From the NCBI GenBank assembly GCA_023230425.1, contig JALNXI010000082.1:1-8480 (forward strand): a stretch of 8,480 nucleotides of DNA. The letters run 5' to 3'. The position numbers were made by a program, and so were the translations under genes. The DNA is from Methanoculleus sp. (lineage in GTDB: Archaea; Halobacteriota; Methanomicrobia; Methanomicrobiales; Methanoculleaceae). Below, piece after piece: positions 1-5,008 of this stretch. The notes beneath the pieces are model-generated. The model worked only from the letters and a program-made list of their open reading frames with translations, was not told where the DNA came from and did not search any database. The first letter of the stretch is position 1. Every line of letters starts with the position of its first letter.

Positions 1-96
1 CGAATAAGGACGACTTTTGAACCGTCAACCTTCGCACCGATGAAAGTGCAGCCCTGTGCCCCGCAAGGGGCCCCAGCTGCAAGCCCCCTCCGTTAG
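1..96 (+). CDS. tnpB: 3' end of an IS200/IS605-type tnpB (partial, cut by window edge)
   Basis: Frame 1 is open from the window edge to a TAG at 94-96 and gives 31 residues, beginning RIRTTFEPSTFAPMKVQPC and ending AASPLR. No catalytic part is visible, so the call rests on context. The stop codon lies inside the loop of a C5T/AG5 hairpin that is followed by GTAGTTGAC. This is the arrangement known at the right end of IS200/IS605 elements, where the tnpB tail runs into the terminal hairpin. TnpB is an RNA-guided nuclease related to Cas12, and the 3' end of its gene doubles as the guide RNA scaffold. The intact gene, if present, lies upstream of this window. It could instead be only a relic. 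The tail sequence alone is not diagnostic. Confidence 0.5.
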   Translation, partial: RIRTTFEPSTFAPMKVQPCAPQGAPAASPLR

Positions 97-113
97 GGGG
101 GGGTAGTTGACGG
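22..113 (+). ncRNA. Guide-RNA (omega RNA)-like structured 3' region of tnpB
   Basis: Four helices can be drawn by eye. An outer helix pairs CCGTCAAC (22-29) with GTTGACGG (106-113). Inside it are GCAC (34-37) with GTGC (46-49); GCCCC (58-62) with GGGGC (67-71), capped by a GCAA (GNRA) tetraloop; and CCCCCT (84-89) with AGGGGG (95-100). The result resembles a four-way junction closed by the last bases of the element. In TnpB systems the omega RNA overlaps the 3' end of tnpB and carries a guide copied from the DNA next to the right end, which here would start near 112. Overlap with the coding tail is expected. Function is inferred from the family; no transcript is known to me. Confidence 0.42.
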
Positions 114-186
114 GCCTACGCAACTCGAACCTTCGGTGCTCAAACTCTGGTTTTACTGAAACTCCGCTTACCCCCATGTACGGATT

Positions 187-206
187 GCGTGGGGATATCG
201 CCACGC
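187..206 (+). repeat. Hairpin with TATCG loop, copy 1
   Basis: GCGTGG (187-192) pairs perfectly with CCACGC (201-206) around the loop GGATATCG, and T186-A207 can extend the helix. The same layout, a CGTGG-type stem with a loop ending TATCG directly before CCA, recurs at 599-618 on the minus strand and at 7216-7236 on the plus strand. Confidence 0.5.
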
Positions 207-210
207 ACTA

Positions 211-232
211 CCCCCGCCCCTGGGGGCGGGGG
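211..232. repeat. Perfect 10-bp GC palindrome
   Basis: CCCCCGCCCC (211-220) is followed after TG by its exact complement GGGGCGGGGG (223-232). As RNA or single-stranded DNA this would be a very stable hairpin. It is followed by a direct repeat of GGAGGCC (near 234-248) and a long G-rich run. No gene is next to it, so a role as a terminator cannot be argued. Confidence 0.6.
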
Positions 233-291
233 AGGAGGCCGGAGGCCGGGCGGGGTGGGGGGTACAGGTATCTCCTTATGAGATTGAGACA

Positions 292-323
292 GGGGAGGGG
301 GCATGCCCCATAGGCGTTAACTT
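292..323 (+). repeat. Left arm of a ~32-bp inverted repeat
   Basis: The arm begins with GGGGAGGGGGCATGCCCC (292-309) and continues ATAGGCGTTAACTT. The first 18 bases recur exactly on the minus strand at 584-567, followed by CATATGCGCTAACTT, so about 30 of 33 aligned positions match. The GGGGCATGCCCC core is itself a palindrome, but the asymmetric flanks show that the two copies are truly inverted. Weaker similarity extends outward (GTATC near 268) and inward. No target duplication could be seen beside it. Confidence 0.6.
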
Positions 324-551
324 ACCAGATGGGTGTAATGAATTCTCGTTGATACCGTCAAGTATCAGGCAATCGGCGAGTTCTCATCTATGCCCTGAGG
401 CTGTCCTTTTCCAGTGAGATTCCCGTGATCACTATCGTTTTCAGAGGAGGAGGACTATTGCCGCACACCACCAGAACCGTGTGGCTGATAATCCATCAAA
501 TCAGCCACATTTCACGGAATAGGGCATTATCCTCTCGAATCCTCATGGCTA
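324..551. other. Non-coding core between the inverted arms
   Basis: No frame here reads as a plausible protein. The stretch is less GC-rich than its flanks and contains three hairpins. TTGATAC (349-355) pairs with GTATCAG (362-368) with one G-T pair. AGTGA (413-417) pairs with TCACT (429-433). TGTGGCTGAT (480-489) pairs with ATCAGCCACA (500-509), a perfect 10-bp stem with a 10-base loop. A hairpin-rich, transposase-free core between inverted arms fits a small non-autonomous mobile element (MITE-like) or the relic of an insertion sequence. Neither can be proven from one copy. Confidence 0.45.
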
Positions 552-584
552 AAGTTAGCGCATATGGGGGCATGCCCCCTCCCC
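552..584 (-). repeat. Right arm of the ~32-bp inverted repeat
   Basis: Read on the minus strand from 584, this repeats the left arm: an identical 18-mer, one extra C, then ATATGCGCTAACTT. With 292-323 it delimits a segment of about 293 bp. GGGGGCATGCCCCC (566-579) is a perfect 14-base palindrome within it. Confidence 0.6.
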
Positions 585-598
585 GCGAGCCGCCTCCC

Positions 599-618
599 CC
601 ATGGCGATACTCCCACGG
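599..618 (-). repeat. Hairpin with TATCG loop, copy 2
   Basis: On the minus strand CCGTGG (618-613) pairs with CCATGG (604-599), with one G-T pair, around GAGTATCG. On the plus strand the same position would be an A-C mismatch, so the minus strand is the favoured orientation. The flanks GGA before the stem and GGGAGG after it also occur around copy 3 at 7213-7243. Confidence 0.5.
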
Positions 619-619
619 T

Positions 620-894
620 CCCGTGTCCTGGGATCTCTCACGGTTATGGCGCGTGTTCGAGCTTGAGATGTTACCCTGGTTTTGAATCGCGACGATTCGT
701 CAGAACTGGAGCAGGAGCACGGTCAGGTGCGAATTGCACTGTTCGCTAAAAATCCGTGGATGGGATTCTACTGTCAGAGGGGTACCGGGATGACCTCAAA
801 TACTCTCTGCGTAACGGTTCCTCCTCCAAACCAGCACCCCGGGGCCATGCCTCGCATGGAGATGCCCGGAGCACGAATAAGAAAAATGGTATAG
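620..894. other. Gene-free stretch beyond the inverted repeat
   Basis: I see no credible coding frame. Small hairpins are present: GAATCG (684-689) with CGATTC (693-698), GTGC (726-729) with GCAC (735-738), and CCATG (845-849) with CATGG (855-859). The last lies downstream of the minus-strand gene that ends at 895. No transfer RNA or ribosomal RNA signature is visible. Confidence 0.4.
877..887 (-). terminator. T-rich terminator of the minus-strand unit
   Basis: Reading the minus strand, the TAA of the 77-residue gene is followed after about 8 bases by ATTTTTCTTATT. Short T tracts of this kind are the usual intrinsic terminators of archaeal RNA polymerase. A weak hairpin lies beyond it at 845-859. 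Confidence 0.5.
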
Positions 895-1128
895 TTATTC
901 TTCGATGAACTCTTTGAGCCGCGCGAAGAGGTACTCCTGCACCTCTTCGACGACCTCTCTCTTGCCGCGGAACGCCAGCAGTTCTCTTGCGTCCCCGTCC
1001 ATGTTTGCAAACGACAGTTTCTGCGACCGCCGCACCACTTCCACGTCGTACTTCTCGACGACGTCGTAGATCATCTTCCGGGGCACGCCCGGGGGAACAA
1101 GCATATCGTAGAGTTCTTCTTCAGCCAT
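895..1128 (-). CDS. Small acidic protein downstream of methanogenesis marker 14, function unknown
   Basis: This 77-residue protein starts MAEEELYDMLVPPGVPRKM and ends LKEFIEE. It is rich in Glu/Asp and has no membrane segment, cysteine motif or signal peptide, so it should be cytosolic. The first third carries VPPGVPRKMIYDVVEKYDVEVV, best split as VPPGVPRKM plus a helix-strand pair. The second half is a helix. The order looks like a small alpha/beta (ACT- or NIL-like) fold, but that is a guess from pattern. The ATG lies 13 bases after the stop of the marker gene. Only a weak AGGA is available as a ribosome site, near that stop, suggesting a shared transcript and translational coupling. A T tract follows the stop. 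I do not recognise the family. The acidic helical composition and operon position favour a real gene over the antisense frames. Confidence 0.72.
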   Translation of the reverse strand: MAEEELYDMLVPPGVPRKMIYDVVEKYDVEVVRRSQKLSFANMDGDARELLAFRGKREVVEEVQEYLFARLKEFIEE

Positions 1129-1141
1129 CGTGTACCATATC

Positions 1142-2638
1142 CTACTTTCCTATTTTGATCCGGCGGGACATAATACATGGCCCTCCCCGCACGCCGCCAA
1201 GCGGGGCCTTCGGTTTTCCGAGCGAGTTCATGCACCGCCCCATCAGCGCGGCTCCCCGGGCAAGACCGTCGTCCACGAAGACCAGGTGGTCGTTCGGGGT
1301 ATCGTAGAGGTTCCTCTCGGTGATGCCCGCGAGGATGTACTCGGGTTTCCTCCCCGATATCGCCGCCCGCCCGGTGAACCCGATCGACGAATTCGGCGGG
1401 ACCATCCCCCTCTCGATAGCGACATCGATGAGCCGGAGCGCCATCCTCGCGCAGACCCGGTCGACGACCTCGGTCAGCATGCCCATGCCGTACTTCTCGT
1501 AGATCTCATGCCCGATCTCCTCGAGAGCCGGCGTCCCGCTCCCGTTGACGCCCGAGTCGCACCCGATAAGGGCAACGCCCGACCTATCGGCCACCTCCGC
1601 GCAGACCGGGACCCGTCCGAACCTTGTCCGGTCAGGGGGGACGATCCGTATATCGATGTGCTCGTGGCACCGGTCGACGTAATCCTCGACGACGGAGCGC
1701 TTCCTGCCCCCGAACGCGCCCTGGATGCTGTGGTCGCCGAAGAGGTCGAGAGCCGTCCCCGTCCGGTTCTTCACAAGCCCGGTGCCCCGGACGATGGCAT
1801 CCGGTATGGCACCTGCAAGCCCGCAGAAGTTCCCGGTCGTCTGAGCGAACGGGTTCGGCTCATCCGGGGCGACGTCGCCCGTTATCCGCCCGTCAAGCGT
1901 TGTCCCGAAGTCGATGGATATGCAGGGGTTCCGGAAGTCGACCGATGTCCACTTGGCGCCCTCCTTAATGCCCGCCATCGCAAGTTCCCCTTCCATCTCG
2001 TTTGCCACCATCTCGACGCCGGTACACCCGACCGGCGGCACGACGCCGGCCACCGCACCGACGAAGACCACCCGGTCGGCGAACGAGAACTGCCGGAGTT
2101 TCGGCGGGAGGTTGTCGATCGACATCGGCGGCGTCATCTTCCGCGGGGGGACCCCGGCGGCGAGGCAGCCGTTCGCCAGAGCAATGACAAAGTCCCCGAC
2201 CTGGTCGGGAGAGTCCATCGCCGCCACGACACCGGTGCTCCTGACGACGAAGTCCAGATCGTCCTTGATGCTCAGGTGAGCATCTCTGTGGCACTGGATA
2301 AGTGTATCGCGCACCAGTTCCGTGACCGATTCCCTCGTCAGTTCCGTGCCGTCAAGGGTTGCCCCGAAGATCGTCTCGCCCGGTTTTGGCCGCCGGACGT
2401 CCCGACTCATCGTCACGGTCTTGTTGATGACATAGGACCTGCCCGTCTCCAGGTTCGTGCCGGTCAGGATACACTTTGTCGTAGTATTGCCCATCTCAAC
2501 AGACGCCACGATAAAATAGGGCTTCACCCGGTACTCGGGAACACCTTCCCCCGGTCCGTGGGAGAGCGACGGCGGAGGCGGGCTTTCGACGATGTGCGGT
2601 GTAGGTTTGAAGAAGCGCTCCAAAAAACGGGCACACAT
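1142..2638 (-). CDS. mmp14: Methanogenesis marker protein 14 (ASKHA-like)
   Basis: This is a 498-residue soluble protein matching the methanogenesis marker 14 family, found in methanogens and of unknown biochemical role. A proline-rich N-terminal tail (about 1-40) precedes VASVEMGNTTTKCILTGT (44-61), which resembles the first phosphate loop of the actin/sugar-kinase/Hsp70 (ASKHA) fold. SIDFGTTLDGRIT (241-253) is a candidate second phosphate loop. IGFTGRAAISGRKPEY (419-434) and VFVDDGLARGAALMG (453-467) look like the adenosine-side motifs. ATP binding is thus inferred; RACo-like reductive activators of corrinoid proteins share this fold and are the nearest functional hint. The ATG at 2638 has no ribosome site close by, but a TATA box about 29 bases upstream predicts a leaderless message, supporting this start. 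It is followed by a 77-residue gene in the same direction. The family call is confident, the function is not. Confidence 0.9.
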   Translation of the reverse strand: MCARFLERFFKPTPHIVESPPPPSLSHGPGEGVPEYRVKPYFIVASVEMGNTTTKCILTGTNLETGRSYVINKTVTMSRDVRRPKPGETIFGATLDGTELTRESVTELVRDTLIQCHRDAHLSIKDDLDFVVRSTGVVAAMDSPDQVGDFVIALANGCLAAGVPPRKMTPPMSIDNLPPKLRQFSFADRVVFVGAVAGVVPPVGCTGVEMVANEMEGELAMAGIKEGAKWTSVDFRNPCISIDFGTTLDGRITGDVAPDEPNPFAQTTGNFCGLAGAIPDAIVRGTGLVKNRTGTALDLFGDHSIQGAFGGRKRSVVEDYVDRCHEHIDIRIVPPDRTRFGRVPVCAEVADRSGVALIGCDSGVNGSGTPALEEIGHEIYEKYGMGMLTEVVDRVCARMALRLIDVAIERGMVPPNSSIGFTGRAAISGRKPEYILAGITERNLYDTPNDHLVFVDDGLARGAALMGRCMNSLGKPKAPLGGVRGGPCIMSRRIKIGK

Positions 2639-2663
2639 AGTAGTCTTTTCCCTGTCTGCCTGC

Positions 2664-2672
2664 TTATATTTT
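2664..2672 (-). promoter_or_regulatory. TATA box of the marker 14 gene
   Basis: On the minus strand AAATATAAG is preceded by an A-rich stretch that could serve as the B-recognition element. Archaeal transcription starts about 25-27 bases after the box centre, near 2641. The ATG at 2638 would then be 3-4 bases from the 5' end, a nearly leaderless message. Confidence 0.6.
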
Positions 2673-2689
2673 TCTATACCAGGGTAGGC

Positions 2690-2870
2690 GCACAGAACGC
2701 GGCAGGAGGGGCGGTCGCCGCGGGGATCCTTTCCCGGGGACCGATGGCCGTATACCGCCCCTGCAGGAGGCTTTTGCCGATTTGGCCAGGGGGAGTTGCC
2801 GTCCGGGGCATACCGGGTTTGGTGCGGGTGTCCGGCTCACCCCCAACGGATTTAGCCGGGGCTCTCGGCA
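2690..2870. other. GC-rich part of the divergent intergenic region
   Basis: The 327 bases between the marker 14 gene and the flavin-binding gene hold both promoters at their edges and this GC-rich middle. Two hairpins can be drawn: CGGGGA (2721-2726) with TTCCCG (2731-2736), and GGGTG (2826-2830) with CACCC (2838-2842). No coding frame or recognisable RNA is seen. Confidence 0.4.
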
Positions 2871-2875
2871 GAGTT

Positions 2876-2885
2876 CTTATATATC
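2876..2885 (+). promoter_or_regulatory. TATA box of the flavin-binding protein gene
   Basis: CTTATATATC is a near-consensus archaeal TATA box in otherwise GC-rich DNA. It predicts a start near 2907 and a leader of roughly 58 bases. That leader contains a small hairpin, GGCG (2921-2924) with CGCC (2928-2931). Confidence 0.7.
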
Positions 2886-2965
2886 GATAGTGCGGATAAT
2901 CACGTTACCGGAAAGGTTCTGGCGCTTCGCCGCGCTCGTTCCGCTTCCAGGAAGAGGTGAACCGT

Positions 2966-3370
2966 ATGGTTGCACTTTCAAACGAGATTAAGGAAATATT
3001 AACCAGAACCAAAGTCATGCCCATGGCCACCGCATCGAAGAGCGGCATACCGAACGTGGCGCCGATGGCATCGATACAGCTCGTGGGCGACGATACCGTC
3101 TGGATCATGGACAACTACATGGTCAAAACACTGGAGAACCTGAAGGAAAACCCTGTTGTGGCCCTCTACTTCTATGACGTGGAGTCCAAGCGCTGCTTCC
3201 AGATAAAGGGGGCGACAGAGATCAGGACGTCCGGCCCCGAGTACGAGCAGTTCCGCGACCGGGTGAAGACAAAGAGTGACAAATACCCGGCGAAATCGCT
3301 TATCATCGTAAAAATTACCGATGTCTTCGAGTGCACGCCGGGGAAAGAGGCCGGGAAGAAGGTGCTGTAG
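2966..3370 (+). CDS. Pyridoxamine 5'-phosphate oxidase-like FMN-binding protein
   Basis: The protein is 134 residues from this ATG: MVALSNEIKEILTRTKVMPM, then ATASKSGIPNVAPMAS, VWIMDNYMVKTLENLKENP, and VALYFYD. The ATASKxGxPNVxPM and N-K-TLENLKENPxVAL patterns are typical of the small split-barrel flavoproteins related to pyridoxamine-phosphate oxidase that are common in methanogens; they bind FMN as dimers. At this length it lacks the C-terminal part of true PdxH, so a role in vitamin B6 synthesis is unlikely. The redox substrate is unknown. A GTG at 2957 is in frame, but it lies inside the ribosome site GAGGTGA (2954-2960), so the ATG five bases later is the start. It has its own TATA box and converges on argG, so it is probably a single-gene transcript. 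Confidence 0.88.
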   Translation: MVALSNEIKEILTRTKVMPMATASKSGIPNVAPMASIQLVGDDTVWIMDNYMVKTLENLKENPVVALYFYDVESKRCFQIKGATEIRTSGPEYEQFRDRVKTKSDKYPAKSLIIVKITDVFECTPGKEAGKKVL

Positions 3371-3375
3371 GCACC
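3361..3375. terminator. Possible shared terminator hairpin between convergent genes
   Basis: GGTGC (3361-3365) pairs with GCACC (3371-3375) around TGTAG, which contains the stop codon of the flavin-binding gene. Outer GAAG/CTTC bases could extend it across a small internal loop. On the plus strand a T5 tract follows at 3396-3400. On the minus strand TTCTTCCC follows just after the hairpin, past the argG stop. It is compact enough to serve both genes, but neither side shows a classic long T run. Confidence 0.35.
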
Positions 3376-3379
3376 CCCT

Positions 3380-4567
3380 TCAACACTTCTTGAGGTTTTT
3401 GAGCAGGCGCGCCTGCAGCCCAAAGTAATTCGAGAACCCAACAGCGTGGTTCTGGTCGATCGTCGTCGAGTCGAAGGAGACGAGGTCGTCCGAGTAGAGC
3501 CCGACATCCGAGCTCCGGCCGAGCACCTTCACACTGCCCTTATACAGACCGACGTCCACGGTGCCGCTGGCCCGCTCCTGCGTCTTGTCGATGAATGCGG
3601 TAAGCGCATAGAAGAGCGGTTCGTGCACGAGCCCCATATAGGCGAGCTCGGACCACTTATCATCGACGATATGCTTGAACGCTATCTCCGAACGCGTCAG
3701 GACGAGGCGTTCAAGGTCGCGGTGCGCCGCGAGGAGGACGGTCGCGGCCGGGTGCTCGTAGATCTCGCGGGCCTTCAGGCCGAGGATCCGGTCCTCGATC
3801 ATATCGTTGCGGCCCACACCGTTCCTGCCGGCGATCCGGTTCATCTCCCGGATCAGGGCAAGGCCCGGAAGCCTCTTCCCGTTGAGAGCGACCGGGACCC
3901 CCTTCTCGAACTCGATCCTGACCTCCTCCATGACGTCGGGGGCCTCCTTCGGCGATACCGTCCAGGCGTAGATCTCCTCAGGCGGGTGGAAGGCCGGGTC
4001 TTCGAGCCTGCCGCCCTCGATGCTCCGGCTCCAGCAGTTCTCGTCGACGCTGTAGGGGTTCTCCTTCCCGACACTCACCGGGACGTTGTGCTCCTGCGCG
4101 TAACAGATCTCCCACTCGCGGGTCAGGTTCATCTCCCGCATCGGTGCAACGATATCATACCCGGCGGACCTGAAGATAAAGTCGAACCGGAGCTGGTCGT
4201 TTCCTTTGCCGGTACACCCGTGTGCGATCTTTGAAGCGCCTTCCTTCTCTGCGACCTTCACGATCTCTTCGGCTATCAGCGGGCGGGCGAGCGCCGTGCC
4301 CATCGGGTAGCCCTCGTACGACCCGTTCGCCTTGATCGAGGGGAAGAGGCAATCTGCTACAAACTTCTCCTTCGCATCGATGGTGTAGTGGTTATCTGCA
4401 AGCATCCGGCCCTTCTCTGTTGCCCGGGCTACCTCCTCCTCGGGCTGGCCCACGTCGACTGCAACGGTGACAATCTCGGCAAACCCGTAGTGCTCGCGCA
4501 GGAGGGGGATACAGACGGAGGTATCGAGACCTCCCGAAAACGCTAGGACGACTTTTCCCTTTTCCAT
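3380..4567 (-). CDS. argG: Argininosuccinate synthase
   Basis: ArgG condenses citrulline and aspartate with ATP to form argininosuccinate, the penultimate step of arginine synthesis, in the cytosol. The protein has 395 residues, the usual family length. It carries the PP-loop AFSGGLDTS (9-17), YEGYPMGTALARPLIA (84-99), the citrulline/aspartate-binding HGCTGKGNDQLRFD (116-129), and SVDENCWSRSIEGG (163-176). All expected parts are present, so it should be active. The ATG is preceded on the minus strand by GGAGATC, six bases away (4574-4580). The gene is divergent from the betaine transporter genes and convergent with the flavin-binding gene, so it stands alone; no other arginine gene is in view. 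Confidence 0.97.
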   Translation of the reverse strand: MEKGKVVLAFSGGLDTSVCIPLLREHYGFAEIVTVAVDVGQPEEEVARATEKGRMLADNHYTIDAKEKFVADCLFPSIKANGSYEGYPMGTALARPLIAEEIVKVAEKEGASKIAHGCTGKGNDQLRFDFIFRSAGYDIVAPMREMNLTREWEICYAQEHNVPVSVGKENPYSVDENCWSRSIEGGRLEDPAFHPPEEIYAWTVSPKEAPDVMEEVRIEFEKGVPVALNGKRLPGLALIREMNRIAGRNGVGRNDMIEDRILGLKAREIYEHPAATVLLAAHRDLERLVLTRSEIAFKHIVDDKWSELAYMGLVHEPLFYALTAFIDKTQERASGTVDVGLYKGSVKVLGRSSDVGLYSDDLVSFDSTTIDQNHAVGFSNYFGLQARLLKNLKKC

Positions 4568-4593
4568 GTTACTGATCTCCGCGTTCCTGGTAT

Positions 4594-4604
4594 CTGTCTG
4601 ACAG
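4594..4604 (-). promoter_or_regulatory. Small inverted repeat in the argG leader
   Basis: CTGTC (4594-4598), T, GACAG (4600-4604) is a perfect inverted repeat, followed by a further CGACAG. It lies 27 bases ahead of the argG start codon and just before the ribosome site. This position would suit a repressor site or leader hairpin. It is short, so chance is a real alternative. Confidence 0.25.
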
Positions 4605-4645
4605 CGACAGCCTGGAGTAATCTACAATAGTACGACCTCTCACCC

Positions 4646-4653
4646 AATAAAAG
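4646..4653 (-). promoter_or_regulatory. Possible TATA element of argG
   Basis: On the minus strand CTTTTATT is the most TATA-like sequence upstream of argG. It predicts a start near 4623 and a leader of about 55 bases. It deviates from the methanogen consensus, so confidence is low. Confidence 0.35.
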
Positions 4654-4659
4654 AATGGT

Positions 4660-4862
4660 ATGGATGGGCGCACCAGCGGGAACGGGAACCATTTCCGGTA
4701 TTTCCGGAGGTCAGAGGTGCCGGAGAGCCGGTGTGCTGAGGTGCATGGAACATCCTCCGTGACAGCCCCCACAACCCCGGAGCTCTCCTGTGCGGCCGGG
4801 GCTCCCGGGGCAGGGCGTCGGGGAATGGGATCCGGCAGAATGGACATTATACCGGAGATAGC
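4660..4862. other. GC-rich part of the argG-proV intergenic region
   Basis: No coding frame is convincing in this stretch. It contains direct repeats of TTCCGG (near 4695-4710), a CCGG-AGAG-CCGG hairpin near 4720, and CCCCGG paired with CCGGGG near 4775-4801. Beyond it the composition switches sharply to AT-rich DNA ahead of proV. Confidence 0.35.
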
Positions 4863-4882
4863 CGATAAATTAGCGATAAATT
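4863..4882 (+). repeat. Tandem 9-mers upstream of proV (operator-like)
   Basis: CGATAAATT occurs at 4863-4871 and again at 4874-4882, a spacing of 11 bases (about one helical turn). The pair is bracketed by GATAGC at 4857-4862 and 4887-4892. Helically phased direct repeats at the edge of an AT-rich promoter region suggest a site for a regulatory protein acting on the transporter operon. They lie about 130 bases before the start codon. Confidence 0.4.
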
Positions 4883-4982
4883 GCAGGATAGCGGACATGG
4901 CTATATTCTATCTTAAATTACACAGCAAAATTTCGGAAAAACTCAAATTCCCCTTAATATTGGGCATTTTTCAAAAACAAAG

Positions 4983-4990
4983 ATTATAAC
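4983..4990 (+). promoter_or_regulatory. Candidate TATA box of proVWX
   Basis: ATTATAAC follows the purine-rich ACAAAG, a plausible B-recognition element. The predicted start falls near 5010, almost on the GTG of proV, which would make the message leaderless. Alternatives in the same AT-rich block are CTATATTC (4901-4908) and CTTAATATTG (4953-4962), which would leave a leader without a ribosome site. Confidence 0.45.
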
Positions 4991-5008
4991 AAAGATGAAA
5001 TAGAAATC

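Larger units (their letters stand above)
1..113 (+). mobile_element. Right end of an IS200/IS605-family element
   Basis: The terminal hairpin at 84-100 (CCCCCT, loop CCGTT, AGGGGG) is preceded by GCAAG and followed by GGGTAGTTGAC. This closely follows the right-end pattern of IS605-type elements: AAGCCCC, a TTTAG-like loop, GGGG, then GTAGTT(C/G)AC. These elements have no terminal inverted repeats and end just past such a subterminal hairpin. I place the element end near position 111, after TTGAC; the exact cleavage site is inferred. Everything after it should be host or other flanking DNA. Confidence 0.5.

Noticed and set aside
30..60. Group II intron domain V
   Set aside because: The GATGAAAGTGC stretch recalls it, but the conserved outer GAGC/GTTC pairing and catalytic triad layout are missing; the IS605 end explains the hairpins better.
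425..894. Short plus-strand frames of 60-90 codons in the accessory region
   Set aside because: They overlap each other, run through palindromes and inverted arms, lack convincing ribosome sites and show no protein-like pattern.
2739..2770. A fourth copy of the TATCG-loop motif (GGACCGATGGCCGTATACCGCC)
   Set aside because: The order GGACCG, TGG, GTAT, CGCC resembles the others, but the stem does not pair and the match needs several gaps, so chance in GC-rich DNA is likely.
1130..2890. A 586-codon open frame on the plus strand across the marker 14 gene
   Set aside because: It is antisense to a recognisable family protein, its translation is Arg/Pro/Asp-rich low-quality sequence typical of GC-rich shadows, and it has no promoter or ribosome site.
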